NCBI RefSeq assembly: GCF_036700095.1
Contig: NZ_CP144918.1
Location: forward strand, 2,838,067 to 2,902,066
Length of the DNA stretch: 64,000 nt
DNA from: Pelagerythrobacter marensis
GTDB taxonomy: Bacteria > Pseudomonadota > Alphaproteobacteria > Sphingomonadales > Sphingomonadaceae
Reading direction: 5' to 3'
The translations under genes were made by a program, and so were the position numbers. Below, piece after piece: positions 36,096-46,898 of the stretch. The stretch's first letter is position 1. Each line of letters opens with the position of its first letter. Under the pieces are notes generated by a model. It did not search any database. It had not been told where the DNA came from and worked only from the letters and a program-made list of their open reading frames with translations.

Positions 36096-36955
36096 AGCGG
36101 CCATCGCTTTTCGGATTGGCGGCCTGTGCCGCGATCGCCCTTTCCGCCTGCGGGCAGGAGCCGGCCGGCGAGCCGGTTGTTCGAACCGAAATCGGCAGCG
36201 GCGTTGCCGAAAGCGATACCAAACCGGCCCCCGCGGTCGATCCGAGCCCCTCGCCCACCCCGACCGTCGCGTCGGCTTGCCGGAGCGCGACTTTCGAAGG
36301 AGCGACCTTCACGCATTGCCTTGCCGATCCGGCAAAGCACAGGATCGTCACCGCTCTCGGCCCGGCCGGCGGTGCGCCTTACCGCAGCTTCGCCAAGCTG
36401 GCCGCCGCGCGCAACGCCGACGCGCCGGCCGTCGCCTTTGCCATGAACGGGGGAATGTACGACGGCGAAGGCAAGCCGATCGGCTATTACGTCGAGAACG
36501 GCGACCGCCTGGAAGAACTCAACCGCGCCGAAGGGCCGGGCAACTTTCACATGAAGCCCAACGGCGTGTTCTACGGCACGGGCGGCACGTGGCGCATCCG
36601 CACCGCCGACGATTTCTACGCCAATGTCTCCCAACGTCCGCAGTTCGGCACGCAAAGCGGCCCGATGCTGGTGATCGGGGGCAAGCTGCACCCGAAAATC
36701 GCCGAAGACGGGCCGAGCAAGGCGATCCGCAACGGAGTCGGGATCGATAGCGCCGGGCGCGCGCACTTCGTGATTTCGCAAGGCCCGATCTCCTTCGGCG
36801 TGCTCGCACGCTATTTTCGCGACGAACTCAAGACGCCCAATGCCCTGTTCCTCGACGGCAATGTCAGCGCGCTGTGGGACCCGGCGCGCGGGCGAATGGA
36901 CAGCGGCGCCCGGTTCGGGCCGATGCTCGTGATCGAGGAAAAGGAAACCCGATGA
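36092..36955 (+). CDS. Phosphodiester glycosidase (NAGPA/DUF2233) lipoprotein
   Basis: A 287-residue exported lipoprotein with lipobox LSAC and Cys near residue 19, then a Pro/Ser-rich linker. The domain has AFAMNGGMYDGEGKPIGYYV, NGVFYGTGGTWRI and LFLDGNVSALWDP, the pattern of phosphodiester glycosidase (N-acetylglucosamine-1-phosphodiester type, DUF2233) proteins. These cleave or bind sugar-phosphodiesters in the envelope; the substrate here is not known. GTG 36092 overlaps the trpE stop by four bases and its own stop overlaps the pip start by four (ATGA), so it is translated with its neighbours. Its location inside the trp region is unusual. Confidence 0.82.
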   Translation: MKRPSLFGLAACAAIALSACGQEPAGEPVVRTEIGSGVAESDTKPAPAVDPSPSPTPTVASACRSATFEGATFTHCLADPAKHRIVTALGPAGGAPYRSFAKLAAARNADAPAVAFAMNGGMYDGEGKPIGYYVENGDRLEELNRAEGPGNFHMKPNGVFYGTGGTWRIRTADDFYANVSQRPQFGTQSGPMLVIGGKLHPKIAEDGPSKAIRNGVGIDSAGRAHFVISQGPISFGVLARYFRDELKTPNALFLDGNVSALWDPARGRMDSGARFGPMLVIEEKETR

Positions 36956-37911
36956 ATTACGAACGCACGCTCTATCCCGAGATCGAGCCTTACGAGACCG
37001 GCATGCTCGACGTTGGCGAGGGGCATTCGCTCTATTGGGAACGGGTCGGCACACCCGGCGCGAAGCCCGCCGTCTTCCTTCACGGCGGCCCGGGCGGAGG
37101 GATGAGCCCGAACCATCGCCGCCAGTGGGACCCGGAGCTTTACGATGTCCTGCTGTTCGACCAGCGCGGCTGCGGCAAGTCGCTGCCTTTCGCTGAGATC
37201 GAACGCAACGATACCTGGCGCATCGTCGAGGATATCGAGCGGCTGCGCACGATGTGCGGACACGATTCCTGGCAGGTGTTCGGCGGCAGCTGGGGCGCGA
37301 CGCTGGCGCTCGCCTATGCCCAAACGCACCCGGAGCGGACCAGCGAACTCGTGCTGCGCGGCGTCTTCCTGGGGCGCAAGAAGGAGAAGAGCTGGCTCTA
37401 TTCCTATGGCGCGAGCGAGATCATGGCCGAGCAATGGGATGCCTTCACCGGGCTGATCCCGGCGGAGGAACGCGACGACCTCGTCGCCGCCTATCACCGG
37501 CGTCTGACCAGCGAGGACGAGCAGATCCGCCTGGCCGCCGCGCGCGAATGGTCGCTGTGGGAAGGCAGCGTCGCCACCCTGCTGCCCGACGAGACCCTGC
37601 TCGACACCTTTGCCGATCCGTCGAAAGCCATCCCTTTCGCGCGCATCTGCGCGCGGTTTTTTCTGGAGGATTTCTTCCTCGAAGAAGGGCAGCTTCTGGC
37701 CAATGCCGACCGGCTGAAGGGAATCCCCGGCATCATCGTGCAGGGGCGGCACGACATCTGCACCCCGCCCACATCGGCCTGGGCGCTGAAGAAAGCCTGG
37801 CCGGAGGCGGAGCTGTGGATCGTCCATGACGGGGGCCATGCCGCGAGCGAGCCGGGCATCGTCGACGGCCTGGTCCGCGCGACCGACAAGCTCGCCGGCA
37901 AGGCGGCCTGA
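36952..37911 (+). CDS. pip: Prolyl aminopeptidase (proline iminopeptidase)
   Basis: Alpha/beta hydrolase of 319 residues in the S33 family, which removes N-terminal proline from peptides in the cytoplasm. The oxyanion region VFLHGGPGGGMSP, nucleophile elbow VFGGSWGATLALAYA, the Asp region VQGRHDICTP and the His region VHDGGHAASEPG give the full catalytic triad set. The cap domain (KKEKSWLYSYGASEI) is of the expected type. ATG 36952 overlaps the previous stop. Its presence between trpE and trpG suggests a rearranged operon and gives no evidence of a role in tryptophan synthesis. Confidence 0.9.
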   Translation: MNYERTLYPEIEPYETGMLDVGEGHSLYWERVGTPGAKPAVFLHGGPGGGMSPNHRRQWDPELYDVLLFDQRGCGKSLPFAEIERNDTWRIVEDIERLRTMCGHDSWQVFGGSWGATLALAYAQTHPERTSELVLRGVFLGRKKEKSWLYSYGASEIMAEQWDAFTGLIPAEERDDLVAAYHRRLTSEDEQIRLAAAREWSLWEGSVATLLPDETLLDTFADPSKAIPFARICARFFLEDFFLEEGQLLANADRLKGIPGIIVQGRHDICTPPTSAWALKKAWPEAELWIVHDGGHAASEPGIVDGLVRATDKLAGKAA

Positions 37912-37960
37912 AACCTAAACTTGCTTGATCGGGCCGGTCGATCGGCCGATGGCGGGCGCG

Positions 37961-38572
37961 ATGATACTGGTGATCGACAACTACGACAGCTTCACCTTCA
38001 ACCTCGTCCATTACCTGATGGAATTGGGGGCCGAGGTGCGGGTGGAGCGCAACGACGCGCTGTCCGCCGCCGATGCGGTGGCCAGCGGCGCACGGGGCGT
38101 GCTGATCTCCCCCGGCCCCTGCACTCCGAACGAGGCGGGGATCAGCCTCGACCTCGTCGCCGCCTGCGCCGATGCGGCGCTGCCGCTGCTCGGCGTCTGC
38201 CTGGGCCACCAGGCGATCGGCCAGCATTTCGGCGGGCGCGTGGTCCGCGGCGGACTGATGCACGGCAAGACATCGCCTGTCGAACACGACGGCAGCGGTG
38301 TCTTCGCGGGCCTGCCCTCCCCCTTCACCGCGACCCGCTATCATTCGCTGGTCGTGGAAGACGTGCCGGCGACGCTCGCAATCAACGCCACCAGCGAAAC
38401 GCCGGGGCTGGACGGCACGAGCGTGATGGGTTTCCGCCATCGCGAGCTGCCGATCCACGGGGTCCAGTTCCATCCCGAGAGCATCGCCACCGATCACGGC
38501 CATGCTCTGCTCGCCAACTTTCTCGGCATCTGCGGGATCGAGGCGCGCCTGCCGGTCGGGGCCGCGGCATGA
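37961..38572 (+). CDS. trpG: Anthranilate synthase component II (glutamine amidotransferase)
   Basis: TrpG releases ammonia from glutamine for TrpE. The 203-residue class I amidotransferase has the canonical start [19 protein letters not shown], the [11 protein letters not shown] loop, nucleophile Cys in [11 protein letters not shown], and [15 protein letters not shown] with the His-Glu pair. All catalytic residues are present. ATG 37961 matches the family; an in-frame ATG 12 bases upstream is less likely. It is about 50 bases after pip and overlaps trpD by four bases. It may also serve PabB for folate synthesis; folP lies near. Confidence 0.93.
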   Translation: MILVIDNYDSFTFNLVHYLMELGAEVRVERNDALSAADAVASGARGVLISPGPCTPNEAGISLDLVAACADAALPLLGVCLGHQAIGQHFGGRVVRGGLMHGKTSPVEHDGSGVFAGLPSPFTATRYHSLVVEDVPATLAINATSETPGLDGTSVMGFRHRELPIHGVQFHPESIATDHGHALLANFLGICGIEARLPVGAAA

Positions 38573-39561
38573 GGGCGCTGCCCCAGGCGGAACCGCATCT
38601 GAGCGAGGCCGAGGCGGAGGAAGTCTTCGGCTGGATCCTCGACGGCGAAACCGGCGAGGAGGAAATCGCCCGTTTCCTGATCGCGATCACCGAGCGTAGC
38701 GAGACGGCGGAGGAAATCGCCGGCGCCGCGCGCGCGCTGCGTGCCCGGCTGATCCCCGTCGCTGCGCCCGAGAATGCAGTCGACTGCTGCGGCACCGGGG
38801 GGGACGGGCACCATACGCTGAACGTCTCCACCGCCGTCAGCCTGGTGGTCGCGGCCGCCGGTGTGCCGGTGGCCAAGCACGGCAATCGCGCGGCCAGCAG
38901 CAAGTCGGGCGCCGCCGACACGCTGGAAGCGCTGGGCCTGGACATGGAGGCAGCGGGCCGCACGGCGGAAAAGACGCTGGCCGAAATCGGCATCTGCTTC
39001 CTTTTCGCCAAGAACCACCATCCGGCAATGGGCCGCATCCAGCCCATTCGCCAGCGGCTGGGCCGGCGCACGATCTTCAACCTGATGGGTCCGCTGTCGA
39101 ATCCTGCCGGGGTAAAGCGCCAGCTGATCGGCATTGCCCGGCCCGCCTATGTCCCGATCTATGCCGCGGCCAAGGCCCGGCTGGGGACGGAGCGGACTTT
39201 CATCGCCTCGGGCGACGAGGGGCTGGACGAGTTGAGTCTCGCCGGCGGCAACGAACTGGCCGACGTGGTCGGCAACGATTTCGAAATGCGCCGGATAGAA
39301 GCAAACGAGGCGGGCCTGCCCAATGCCCCGGTGGAGGCGATCCGCGGAGGCGACGCACTGCACAACGCCCGCGCGCTGAAAGCCCTTCTGGCGGGCACCC
39401 CCGGCCCTTACCGCGACGCCGTGCTGTTCAACGCGGCTGCCACACTGATCGTCGCGGACAAGGCGAGCGGATGGGAAGAGGGCGCGGCGATCGCCGCCGA
39501 ATCGCTCGACAGCGGCAAGGCGGGCGAATTGCTGGACCGCTGGATCGCTTTGGCGAAGTAG
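38569..39561 (+). CDS. trpD: Anthranilate phosphoribosyltransferase
   Basis: TrpD joins anthranilate to PRPP, the second step of tryptophan synthesis. The 330-residue protein has the family's glycine-rich PRPP loop [16 protein letters not shown], the [21 protein letters not shown] region, [16 protein letters not shown] and [11 protein letters not shown], all conserved. Length is normal. ATG 38569 overlaps trpG by four bases, so the two are co-translated. No trpC follows; the next gene is on the other strand. The usual trpC neighbour must be elsewhere. Confidence 0.95.
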   Translation: MRALPQAEPHLSEAEAEEVFGWILDGETGEEEIARFLIAITERSETAEEIAGAARALRARLIPVAAPENAVDCCGTGGDGHHTLNVSTAVSLVVAAAGVPVAKHGNRAASSKSGAADTLEALGLDMEAAGRTAEKTLAEIGICFLFAKNHHPAMGRIQPIRQRLGRRTIFNLMGPLSNPAGVKRQLIGIARPAYVPIYAAAKARLGTERTFIASGDEGLDELSLAGGNELADVVGNDFEMRRIEANEAGLPNAPVEAIRGGDALHNARALKALLAGTPGPYRDAVLFNAAATLIVADKASGWEEGAAIAAESLDSGKAGELLDRWIALAK

Positions 39562-39578
39562 CGGCGGGGGGCGCCCCG

Positions 39579-40688
39579 TTAGAGCAATTGCGAGAAGTCG
39601 GTCAGCGCCGCGTCGCGCAGGCCCCGCCAGACGTTGCGCGCCTGGACCGTTTCGGCGACGTCGTGGACGCGCAGCAGTTGAACCCCTGCGTTCATCCCGG
39701 CGATCGCAAGCGCGAGGCTGCCGCCGAGCCGTTCGTGCGCCGGCGCCTCGTTGCTGAGCGCGCCGATCAACCGCTTGCGGCTCGCCCCCAGCATCAGCGG
39801 CTGACCCAGCGCGTGGAACAGCGGCAGCGCGTTGATCAGCGCCAGGTTCTCGGCCAGCGACTTGCCGAAACCGATTCCGGGGTCGAGCACGATCCGTTCG
39901 CGGGCAACCCCTGCCGCCAGCGCGGCATCGCGCCGCTCACGCAGCCAGTCGAACACGTCGAACACGACCGCGTCGTAGTCACCGTCGGCGTGCAGGTCGT
40001 CGCCCGCGCCCGGCGCGTGCATCAGGATCACCGGGCAGTCGCGCGCGGCGACGAGTTCGAGGCTGCGCGGATCGTGGCGCAGGGCCGACACGTCGTTGAC
40101 CATGTGCGCCCCGGCGTGCAGCGCGGCGTCCATCACCGCCGGCCGGCGCGTGTCGACGCTGATCGCCGCGCCCATCGCCGCGCAATATTCGACCGCAGGG
40201 ATGACCCGCTCGATCTCGTCGCCTTCCCACACCGCCGGGGCGCCGGGCCGCGTGCTCTCGCCGCCGATATCGACGATCGCGGCCCCGGCCTCCAGCATGG
40301 CCGCGGCATGGTCGCGGCCGTGTTCGGGCCGGTCGAGGAACTGCCCCCCGTCGGAGAAACTGTCGGGCGTAACGTTGAGGATGCCGACGACTTGCGGCTG
40401 ATCGAGCCGCACGGTGCGCGCGCCAAGCTCCAGCGGCGGGTGTGCCATGCGCAGGTTGGCCCACTGCGTCTCCGCCTCGGCGCCCAGCGCTTCGGGCAGG
40501 CGCGCGAGCGTTTCGGCTGCACTGCCGGGCGTAAAGCGCCAGCGCTCGACCACCACCCCTTCGCGCCGGACGATGGCGGCGAAGCGGTGGGCATAGGTCA
40601 TCCCGCCGCCCAGGCGGATGCAGTCGCCTTCCTCCCCCTGCGGGCTGGCGGCAAGGCCGATGGGCTGGAGATAGACGCGCTCGCTCAT
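39579..40688 (-). CDS. folP: Dihydropteroate synthase with N-terminal extension
   Basis: Joins p-aminobenzoate to a pterin pyrophosphate to make dihydropteroate in folate synthesis; the target of sulfonamides. The C-terminal ~265 residues are a standard barrel: VGILNVTPDSFSDGGQF, VDIGGESTRPGAPAVW, ISVDTRRPAVM, VNDVSALRHD, VLDPGIGFGKS and LMLGASRKRLIG. About 100 residues precede it (RVYLQPIGLAASPQGEEGD), a length found in several alphaproteobacterial FolPs. ATG 40688 has AAGGG upstream, but ATG 40706, overlapping the ccrM stop as TGATG, is equally possible. It is transcribed together with ccrM. Confidence 0.9.
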   Translation of the reverse strand: MSERVYLQPIGLAASPQGEEGDCIRLGGGMTYAHRFAAIVRREGVVVERWRFTPGSAAETLARLPEALGAEAETQWANLRMAHPPLELGARTVRLDQPQVVGILNVTPDSFSDGGQFLDRPEHGRDHAAAMLEAGAAIVDIGGESTRPGAPAVWEGDEIERVIPAVEYCAAMGAAISVDTRRPAVMDAALHAGAHMVNDVSALRHDPRSLELVAARDCPVILMHAPGAGDDLHADGDYDAVVFDVFDWLRERRDAALAAGVARERIVLDPGIGFGKSLAENLALINALPLFHALGQPLMLGASRKRLIGALSNEAPAHERLGGSLALAIAGMNAGVQLLRVHDVAETVQARNVWRGLRDAALTDFSQLL

Positions 40689-40705
40689 CGCCCGACCCTT
40701 GCGCA

Positions 40706-41875
<1,170 letters not shown>

Positions 41876-42102
41876 TTATCCACAGGGTGAGTCCAAGCGG
41901 ACTCCGCGTCAAGCACCGATTTTCGCCGGCGCCGAATCGATGGCGGGCAGCGGCTGCGGAACGAAACGAGTCCCCCACAAGATATGGAGTCCGCCCGATT
42001 CCGGCCGACTCGATATGCTGCGGGTGTTGCCCGAAGGACTCAATTTTCGCCCGAACGCGATATTGGAACCGTTGGCAGTGCCGCGGTTCGAAAATCGGAC
42101 TC
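41876..42102 (-). promoter_or_regulatory. ccrM upstream region with nine GANTC sites and a DnaA box
   Basis: GANTC occurs at 41889, 41900, 41934, 41968, 41987, 41997, 42007, 42037 and 42098 (first bases), all within the 254-base gap between rnhB and ccrM. About one would be expected by chance in that length. TTATCCACA, a perfect DnaA-box consensus, lies at 41876-41884, ~22 bases before the ccrM start codon. The sites suggest methylation-dependent control of ccrM, and DnaA binding could tie it to replication. Confidence 0.75.
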
Positions 42103-42108
42103 CGGCGC

Positions 42109-42738
42109 CTAGCGGACGAACAAGTCCATCTGCGCGACAGGCGCGAAGCTGCGACGGTGGAGCGGGGTCGGCCCGTGCCGGCGCAGCGCCTCGACATGGT
42201 CGCGCGTGCCATAGCCCTTGTTGCGTTCCCACCCGTAATGCGGGTGTTCGCGGGCGGCGGCGATCATCATGCGGTCGCGCCATTCCTTGGCCACGATGGA
42301 GGCGGCGGAGATCGCCGGTTCCTTCGCGTCGCCGCCGACGATAGCGCGCGCGGGCCAGCGCCATTCGGACCGTCGCCCATGCGGCGTCAGGTTGCCGTCT
42401 ACCAGAACCTCGTCCGGCTCGCAGGCCAGCGCCTCGGCCAGGCGCGCGACCGCCAGCGTCATCGCCAGCATGGTCGCGCCGAAGATGTTGAGGCGGTCGA
42501 TCTCGTCCACTTCGACCACGCCCACGCCCCAGGCGCAGCGCCGCCGGATCGCATCGTCGAGCCTGGCGCGCGAGGCGGCGCAGAGGCGCTTGGAATCGTC
42601 CAGCCCGGCGGGTCGCGGCTTGCACAGCGCGACGGCTGCCGCCACAACCGGGCCCGCCAGCGGCCCGCGCCCGGCCTCGTCGACGCCGATGACGAGGGGC
42701 GTGGGTCGGAAGTTATGATGGGGAGTTGCACCGAACAT
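42109..42738 (-). CDS. rnhB: Ribonuclease HII
   Basis: RNase HII cuts RNA in RNA-DNA hybrids and removes single ribonucleotides from DNA. The 209-residue protein shows the catalytic [19 protein letters not shown] with the Asp-Glu pair, [24 protein letters not shown] with the third Asp, and [16 protein letters not shown]. It ends VAQMDLFVR, close to the normal length. The start ATG 42738 overlaps by two bases the start of the divergent dehydrogenase gene (CATG), so its promoter must lie inside that gene. It is followed by the GANTC-rich region and ccrM on the same strand. Confidence 0.93.
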   Translation of the reverse strand: MFGATPHHNFRPTPLVIGVDEAGRGPLAGPVVAAAVALCKPRPAGLDDSKRLCAASRARLDDAIRRRCAWGVGVVEVDEIDRLNIFGATMLAMTLAVARLAEALACEPDEVLVDGNLTPHGRRSEWRWPARAIVGGDAKEPAISAASIVAKEWRDRMMIAAAREHPHYGWERNKGYGTRDHVEALRRHGPTPLHRRSFAPVAQMDLFVR

Positions 42739-43933
42739 GACCAAGACCGCGATCCTTGCCGCCCTCCTATCGCCAGGGATGCTGTTTTCCGCAAGTTGCA
42801 GCGCCGAACCATCCGGGGAAACCGGCCCTCCGACCGCGCCCACCGCAGCCGCTGCCGGTGAACGGGTCGCCGCGCTGGACAGCGCGGATCTGCGCACCGA
42901 AGCCTTCGGCACGTTCGACGAGCCCTGGGCCGCGGCCTTCGCGCCGGGCACCGCGACCCTGTTCGTGACCGAGAAAAGCGGGACGATGAAATTCGTCGAC
43001 ACCGCGACCGGGCGAACCGGCACGGTCGGCGGGATGCCGGAAGTCGACTATGGCGGCCAGGGCGGCCTGGGCGACGTCGCGTTCCTGCCTTCCGAAAGCG
43101 CGGAGACCGTCGGCCGGCGCACGATCTACCTCACCTGGGCCGAAGCGGGCGAAGGCGACACGCGCGGCGCGGCGCTGGGCAAGGGGACTCTGGTCTGCGA
43201 ACAGGCCGATGCCTGCGCGGTCGAAGGGCTGGAGGTGATCTGGCGCCAGCAGCCCAAGGTCACCGGCCGCGGGCACTATTCGCATCGCATCGCAATCGCG
43301 CCCGACGGGCAGCACCTCTTCCTCGCTTCGGGCGACCGGCAGAAGATGGAACCGGCGCAGGACCTGTCGAACACGCTCGGCTCGATCCTGCGGCTGACGC
43401 TGGACGGCGAGGCGGCGCCGGGCAATCCCTTCGCCGATCGCGGCAGCCCGTCCGACCAGATCTGGTCTTATGGCCATCGCAACGTGCTGGGGCTGAAGTT
43501 CGACGCGCAGGGGCGGCTGTGGGATCTCGAACACGGCCCGGCGGGCGGCGACGAGCTGAACCTGGTCGAGCGCGGGGCCAATTACGGCTGGCCGGTCGTT
43601 TCCGATGGCGAGCACTATAACGGCGACCCGATCCCCGCGCACGCAACGCGGCCGGAATTCCGTGCACCCGCAATCGGCTGGACCCCGGTGATCGCGCCGG
43701 GCGACTTCGTGTTCTATTCGGGCAGGCTGTGGCCCGAATGGAAAGGCCAGGCGATCATCGCCGCGATGAAGCCGGCGGGGATCGTGCGCGTGGCGATGGA
43801 CAGCGAGAGCCCGCGCGAGGTCGCCCGCATCCCGGCAGAGAACCGGATTCGCGAAATCGTGGAAGGGCCCGACGGCGCGCTGTGGATTCTGGAAGACGGC
43901 GATGGCCGGCTGATCCGCATCGCTCCGGCCTGA
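42737..43933 (+). CDS. PQQ-dependent glucose/sorbosone dehydrogenase-type protein
   Basis: Exported lipoprotein of 398 residues with a signal peptide ending SASC and a beta-propeller domain of the soluble aldose sugar dehydrogenase type. Family motifs: [62 protein letters not shown], and [13 protein letters not shown] followed by [13 protein letters not shown]. It probably oxidises sugars with PQQ in the periplasm, though no PQQ synthesis gene is in the window. GGGGAG lies ~11 bases upstream of ATG 42737, inside rnhB. The start codon overlaps that of the divergent rnhB. Confidence 0.85.
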   Translation: MTKTAILAALLSPGMLFSASCSAEPSGETGPPTAPTAAAAGERVAALDSADLRTEAFGTFDEPWAAAFAPGTATLFVTEKSGTMKFVDTATGRTGTVGGMPEVDYGGQGGLGDVAFLPSESAETVGRRTIYLTWAEAGEGDTRGAALGKGTLVCEQADACAVEGLEVIWRQQPKVTGRGHYSHRIAIAPDGQHLFLASGDRQKMEPAQDLSNTLGSILRLTLDGEAAPGNPFADRGSPSDQIWSYGHRNVLGLKFDAQGRLWDLEHGPAGGDELNLVERGANYGWPVVSDGEHYNGDPIPAHATRPEFRAPAIGWTPVIAPGDFVFYSGRLWPEWKGQAIIAAMKPAGIVRVAMDSESPREVARIPAENRIREIVEGPDGALWILEDGDGRLIRIAPA

Positions 43934-44011
43934 TCCGGCGCCGCCGGCAAAGCCCGGCCCAAGGCGAATTTGGTCGACTCCGCCGCGCGCCGCGCCTAAC
44001 CGCGCGCGCCT

Positions 44012-44542
44012 ATGGCCACGATCGTTCCCCTTGCCTCCGTCGACCCCGCGCTGGTCGAGGAACTTCTCGACCGCGCTTTCGGCCCGGATCGGCACGCGCG
44101 CACGGCCTATCGCATCCGCGAGGGGACCGAATGGCTGCCCGCGCTCAGTTTCGCCGCCGCGGACGACGCGGGATACCTGGTCGGGACGATCCAGCTCTGG
44201 CCCGTCGCGCTGACCGACCCGGCCGGGCGGGCGCACCCGATGATCATGGTCGGCCCGGTCGCGGTCGTGCCCGAGCGGCAGCAGGAAGGGTTCGGCAAGG
44301 CGCTGATGCTCGCCGCGCTCGGCGCGCTGGAGCCCGGCGCTCTGCCGCAGGTGATGATCGGCGACGCGGAATACTACGGCCGCTTCTTCGGCTTCTCCGC
44401 CGCCCCCACCGCCGGGTGGCGCTGCCCCGGCCCCTACGACCCGGCGCGGCTGCTGGTGCGGTGCGACAATCCCGCGATTCTGCCGGCCGAGGGAATGCTC
44501 GGGCCGTGGCGCGAGAGGGCCGACGCGCCCGCCGAGGATTGA
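44012..44542 (+). CDS. GNAT N-acetyltransferase
   Basis: A 176-residue single-domain GNAT protein. The acetyl-CoA loop is seen as MIMVGPVAVVPERQQEGFGKALMLAAL, where V-x-x-x-x-Q-x-x-G-x-G/A is recognisable, and EYYGRFFGFSAAP is the usual fourth motif. It transfers an acetyl group to an unknown amine. The pattern (ATEWLP ... VGTIQLWPV) is that of the YhbS-like GNATs. Start ATG 44012. The 78-base gap from the dehydrogenase holds no recognised signal; DUF1285 follows 34 bases later. Confidence 0.82.
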   Translation: MATIVPLASVDPALVEELLDRAFGPDRHARTAYRIREGTEWLPALSFAAADDAGYLVGTIQLWPVALTDPAGRAHPMIMVGPVAVVPERQQEGFGKALMLAALGALEPGALPQVMIGDAEYYGRFFGFSAAPTAGWRCPGPYDPARLLVRCDNPAILPAEGMLGPWRERADAPAED

Positions 44543-44576
44543 GTCGCCACCGGCAATCTGCCAACGCCGGGTCACG

Positions 44577-45125
44577 ATGCCTTACGATCCGCCTCCCGAA
44601 CTCGCAGGCCTGACGCTCGACCAGATTGCCGAGCAGGTCGCGCAGCGCAAGCTGCCGCCTGTCGAACAGTGGAACCCGGAAAAGACCGGCGACAGCGCGA
44701 TGCGCATCGCCGCCGACGGCACCTGGTTTCACGAAGGGAGCCCGATCGCGCGGCAGGCGATGGTGCGCGCGTTTGCCGGCCTGCTGACGCGCGACGCGCA
44801 GGGCCGGCACTGGCTCGTCACCCCGTTCGAGAAGCTGGCGATCGCGGTCGAGGACGCGGCTTTCGTCGCCACCGACGTCGTGCGGCGCGACGGGGAGCTG
44901 GCCTTCCGCCTCAACACCGACGATCTGGTGATCGCCGGCCCCGACCATCCGCTGCGCGCCGCCGGCTCGGCCGAGGAGCCGGCGATCTACCTCGGCGTGC
45001 GGCGCGGGTGCGAGGCGCGGCTGAACCGCAGCACCTGGCTCCAGCTCGCCGAAATCGCGCTGGCCGAAGGCGACGGGACGCAAGTGACGAGCGGGGGCGA
45101 GACATTCTCGCTGATGCCCGGATGA
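44577..45125 (+). CDS. DUF1285 family protein
   Basis: A 182-residue soluble protein of the DUF1285 family. The marks are VEQWNPEKTGDSAMRIAADG followed by TWFHEGSPIARQAMVRAFAG, LVTPFEKLAIAVEDAAFVA and the C-terminal VRRGCEARLNRSTWLQLAE. The family has a structure of two beta-rich domains but no proven function; a phosphate or nucleotide-binding role has been suggested and is not established. It overlaps the Nudix gene by four bases, and that overlaps cca by eight, an arrangement common in alphaproteobacteria that suggests a link to RNA or nucleotide care. Confidence 0.88.
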   Translation: MPYDPPPELAGLTLDQIAEQVAQRKLPPVEQWNPEKTGDSAMRIAADGTWFHEGSPIARQAMVRAFAGLLTRDAQGRHWLVTPFEKLAIAVEDAAFVATDVVRRDGELAFRLNTDDLVIAGPDHPLRAAGSAEEPAIYLGVRRGCEARLNRSTWLQLAEIALAEGDGTQVTSGGETFSLMPG

Positions 45126-45727
45126 GCGCGCTGTTCGACCGGCTCCAGGCCCTGTTCGAGCAGGGTCACCGCGCCGATATCCCCGACCTGCTGTCCGACG
45201 AACGCTTCGCCGATGCGGAGCGGACGGCCGATGCCGCAGTGCTGATCGCCGTCACCGACCGCCCTTCCCCCGGCGTGATCCTGACCCAGCGCCCCGCCGG
45301 AATGCGCGACCATCCCGGCCAGGTCGCCTTTCCCGGCGGCAAGATCGACCCGGGCGAGACCGCGATCGAGGCCGCCTTGCGCGAGGCGGAGGAAGAGCTG
45401 GCGATGCGGCCGGAGCAGGTCCGCGTCGTCGGTGCGACCGACCGGTATCAGACGGGCACGGGGTTCGACATCACCCCGGTGCTGGGCGTCGTGCCGCCCG
45501 ACCTGCCGCTGGTGCCCAACCCGGGCGAAGTCGCGGCCTGGTTCGAGGCGCCGCTCGATATCCTGCTCGATCGCGACAACTGGACCGAGCACGAGGTGTT
45601 CTGGAGCGGGGCAACGCGACGCTACTTCGAATACCATCACGAAGGCTTCCGCATCTGGGGTGTGACCGCGGCGATCATCGCCAACCTGTCGCGCCGGATC
45701 GAATACAGGGCGCTGTTCGATGCCTGA
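45122..45727 (+). CDS. CoA pyrophosphatase-type Nudix hydrolase (NudL-like)
   Basis: A 201-residue Nudix protein. The box VAFPGGKIDPGETAIEAALR then EAEEEL matches GX5EX7REUXEEXGU, and the UPF0035 signature SPGVILTQRPAGMRDHPGQVAFPGG (shown in part) points to the CoA diphosphatase branch that trims CoA to 4'-phosphopantetheine and 3',5'-ADP. All metal-binding Glu are present. ATG 45122 overlaps the end of the DUF1285 gene; the end overlaps the cca start. Substrate is inferred from the signature. Confidence 0.88.
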   Translation: MSALFDRLQALFEQGHRADIPDLLSDERFADAERTADAAVLIAVTDRPSPGVILTQRPAGMRDHPGQVAFPGGKIDPGETAIEAALREAEEELAMRPEQVRVVGATDRYQTGTGFDITPVLGVVPPDLPLVPNPGEVAAWFEAPLDILLDRDNWTEHEVFWSGATRRYFEYHHEGFRIWGVTAAIIANLSRRIEYRALFDA

Positions 45728-46898
45728 GACGCTGCCTGCCGCCCCCTGGACCCGGCGACCCGATCTCGCCGCGCTGGTCGCCGCGCTCGGCCCGCAAAAC
45801 GTGCGCTGGGTCGGCGGCGCGGTGCGCGATACCCTGCTCGGCCATGCGGTGAACGACGTCGATGCGGCCACCCCGCTCGCGCCCGACGCGGTGATCGACC
45901 GGCTGCGCGACGCCGGCATCCGCACTGTGCCGACCGGGATAGAGCACGGCACCGTCACCGCGATCCTGCCCGAAGGGAACGTGGAAGTCACGACGCTGCG
46001 GCGCGACGTTTCGACCGACGGGCGGCGGGCCACGGTCGCCTTCGCGAGCGATTGGCGCGACGATGCCGCCCGGCGCGATTTCACCATCAACGCGCTCTAC
46101 GCCGCACCCGACACGCGCGAGATCTTCGACTGGTTCGGCGGGCTCGAGGATCTCGCTGCGCGGCGCGTGCGCTTCATCGGCGAGGCGCGCGAGCGCATTC
46201 GCGAAGATCACTTGCGCATCCTGCGCTATTTCCGGTTTCAGGCCCGCTTCGGCGCGACTCTCGATCCCGAGGCCGAGGACGCCTGCAGCGAACTGGCGCC
46301 GACGCTGAAGGGCCTGTCGCGCGAGCGGGTGGCGGCCGAACTGCTCAACCTGCTCTCCCTGCCCGATCCGGCGGATACGGTGGCCCGGATGCACGCGCTC
46401 GGCGTCCTGCCGGTGGTCCTGCCCGAAGCGGGGCAGCACGGCATCGAAGCGCTTCGCCGGCTCATATCCGCCGAGCGCGAGGCGGGCATCGCGCGCGATC
46501 CGGTGCGCCGGCTGGCCGCGCTGCTCCCCGCCCTGCCCGCGGTTGCCGAAACGGTCGCCTCGCGCTTGCGGCTGTCGAAGGCGCAGCGCGAACGGATCGC
46601 CTGCGCCGCCGCGCGCACCGCCGCCGACCGCGAGAACCCCCGCGCGCTCGCCTATCGCGAAGGGCGCGAATGCGCTCTCGACCGGCTCCTGCTCGCCGGC
46701 GCGGACATTTCCGCGCTGGAGGACTGGGATGTGCCGGTGCTGCCGCTGAAGGGCGGAGAGATCGTCGCCCGCGGGGTTGCCGCCGGCCCCGATGTCGCCC
46801 GCATCCTGCGCGCGGTGGAACAAAAATGGATCGCGGAAGGCTTTCCCCCGCGCGATCGGGTGAACCGTATCGTGGAAGAGGTACTCCGAGCTTTCTGA
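45720..46898 (+). CDS. cca: CCA tRNA nucleotidyltransferase
   Basis: Adds or repairs the CCA end of tRNAs without a template. Class II enzyme of 392 residues: the head has RWVGGAVRDTLLG and NDVDAAT with the catalytic Asp pair, RRDFTINALYA for ribose recognition, and the neck IREDHLRILRYFRFQARFG with the nucleotide-selecting EDxxR motif. The body and tail are alpha-helical. This enzyme is needed by any tRNA here without encoded CCA, such as the tRNA-like gene at 18534. It overlaps the Nudix gene by eight bases. ATG 45720. Confidence 0.93.
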   Translation: MPETLPAAPWTRRPDLAALVAALGPQNVRWVGGAVRDTLLGHAVNDVDAATPLAPDAVIDRLRDAGIRTVPTGIEHGTVTAILPEGNVEVTTLRRDVSTDGRRATVAFASDWRDDAARRDFTINALYAAPDTREIFDWFGGLEDLAARRVRFIGEARERIREDHLRILRYFRFQARFGATLDPEAEDACSELAPTLKGLSRERVAAELLNLLSLPDPADTVARMHALGVLPVVLPEAGQHGIEALRRLISAEREAGIARDPVRRLAALLPALPAVAETVASRLRLSKAQRERIACAAARTAADRENPRALAYREGRECALDRLLLAGADISALEDWDVPVLPLKGGEIVARGVAAGPDVARILRAVEQKWIAEGFPPRDRVNRIVEEVLRAF

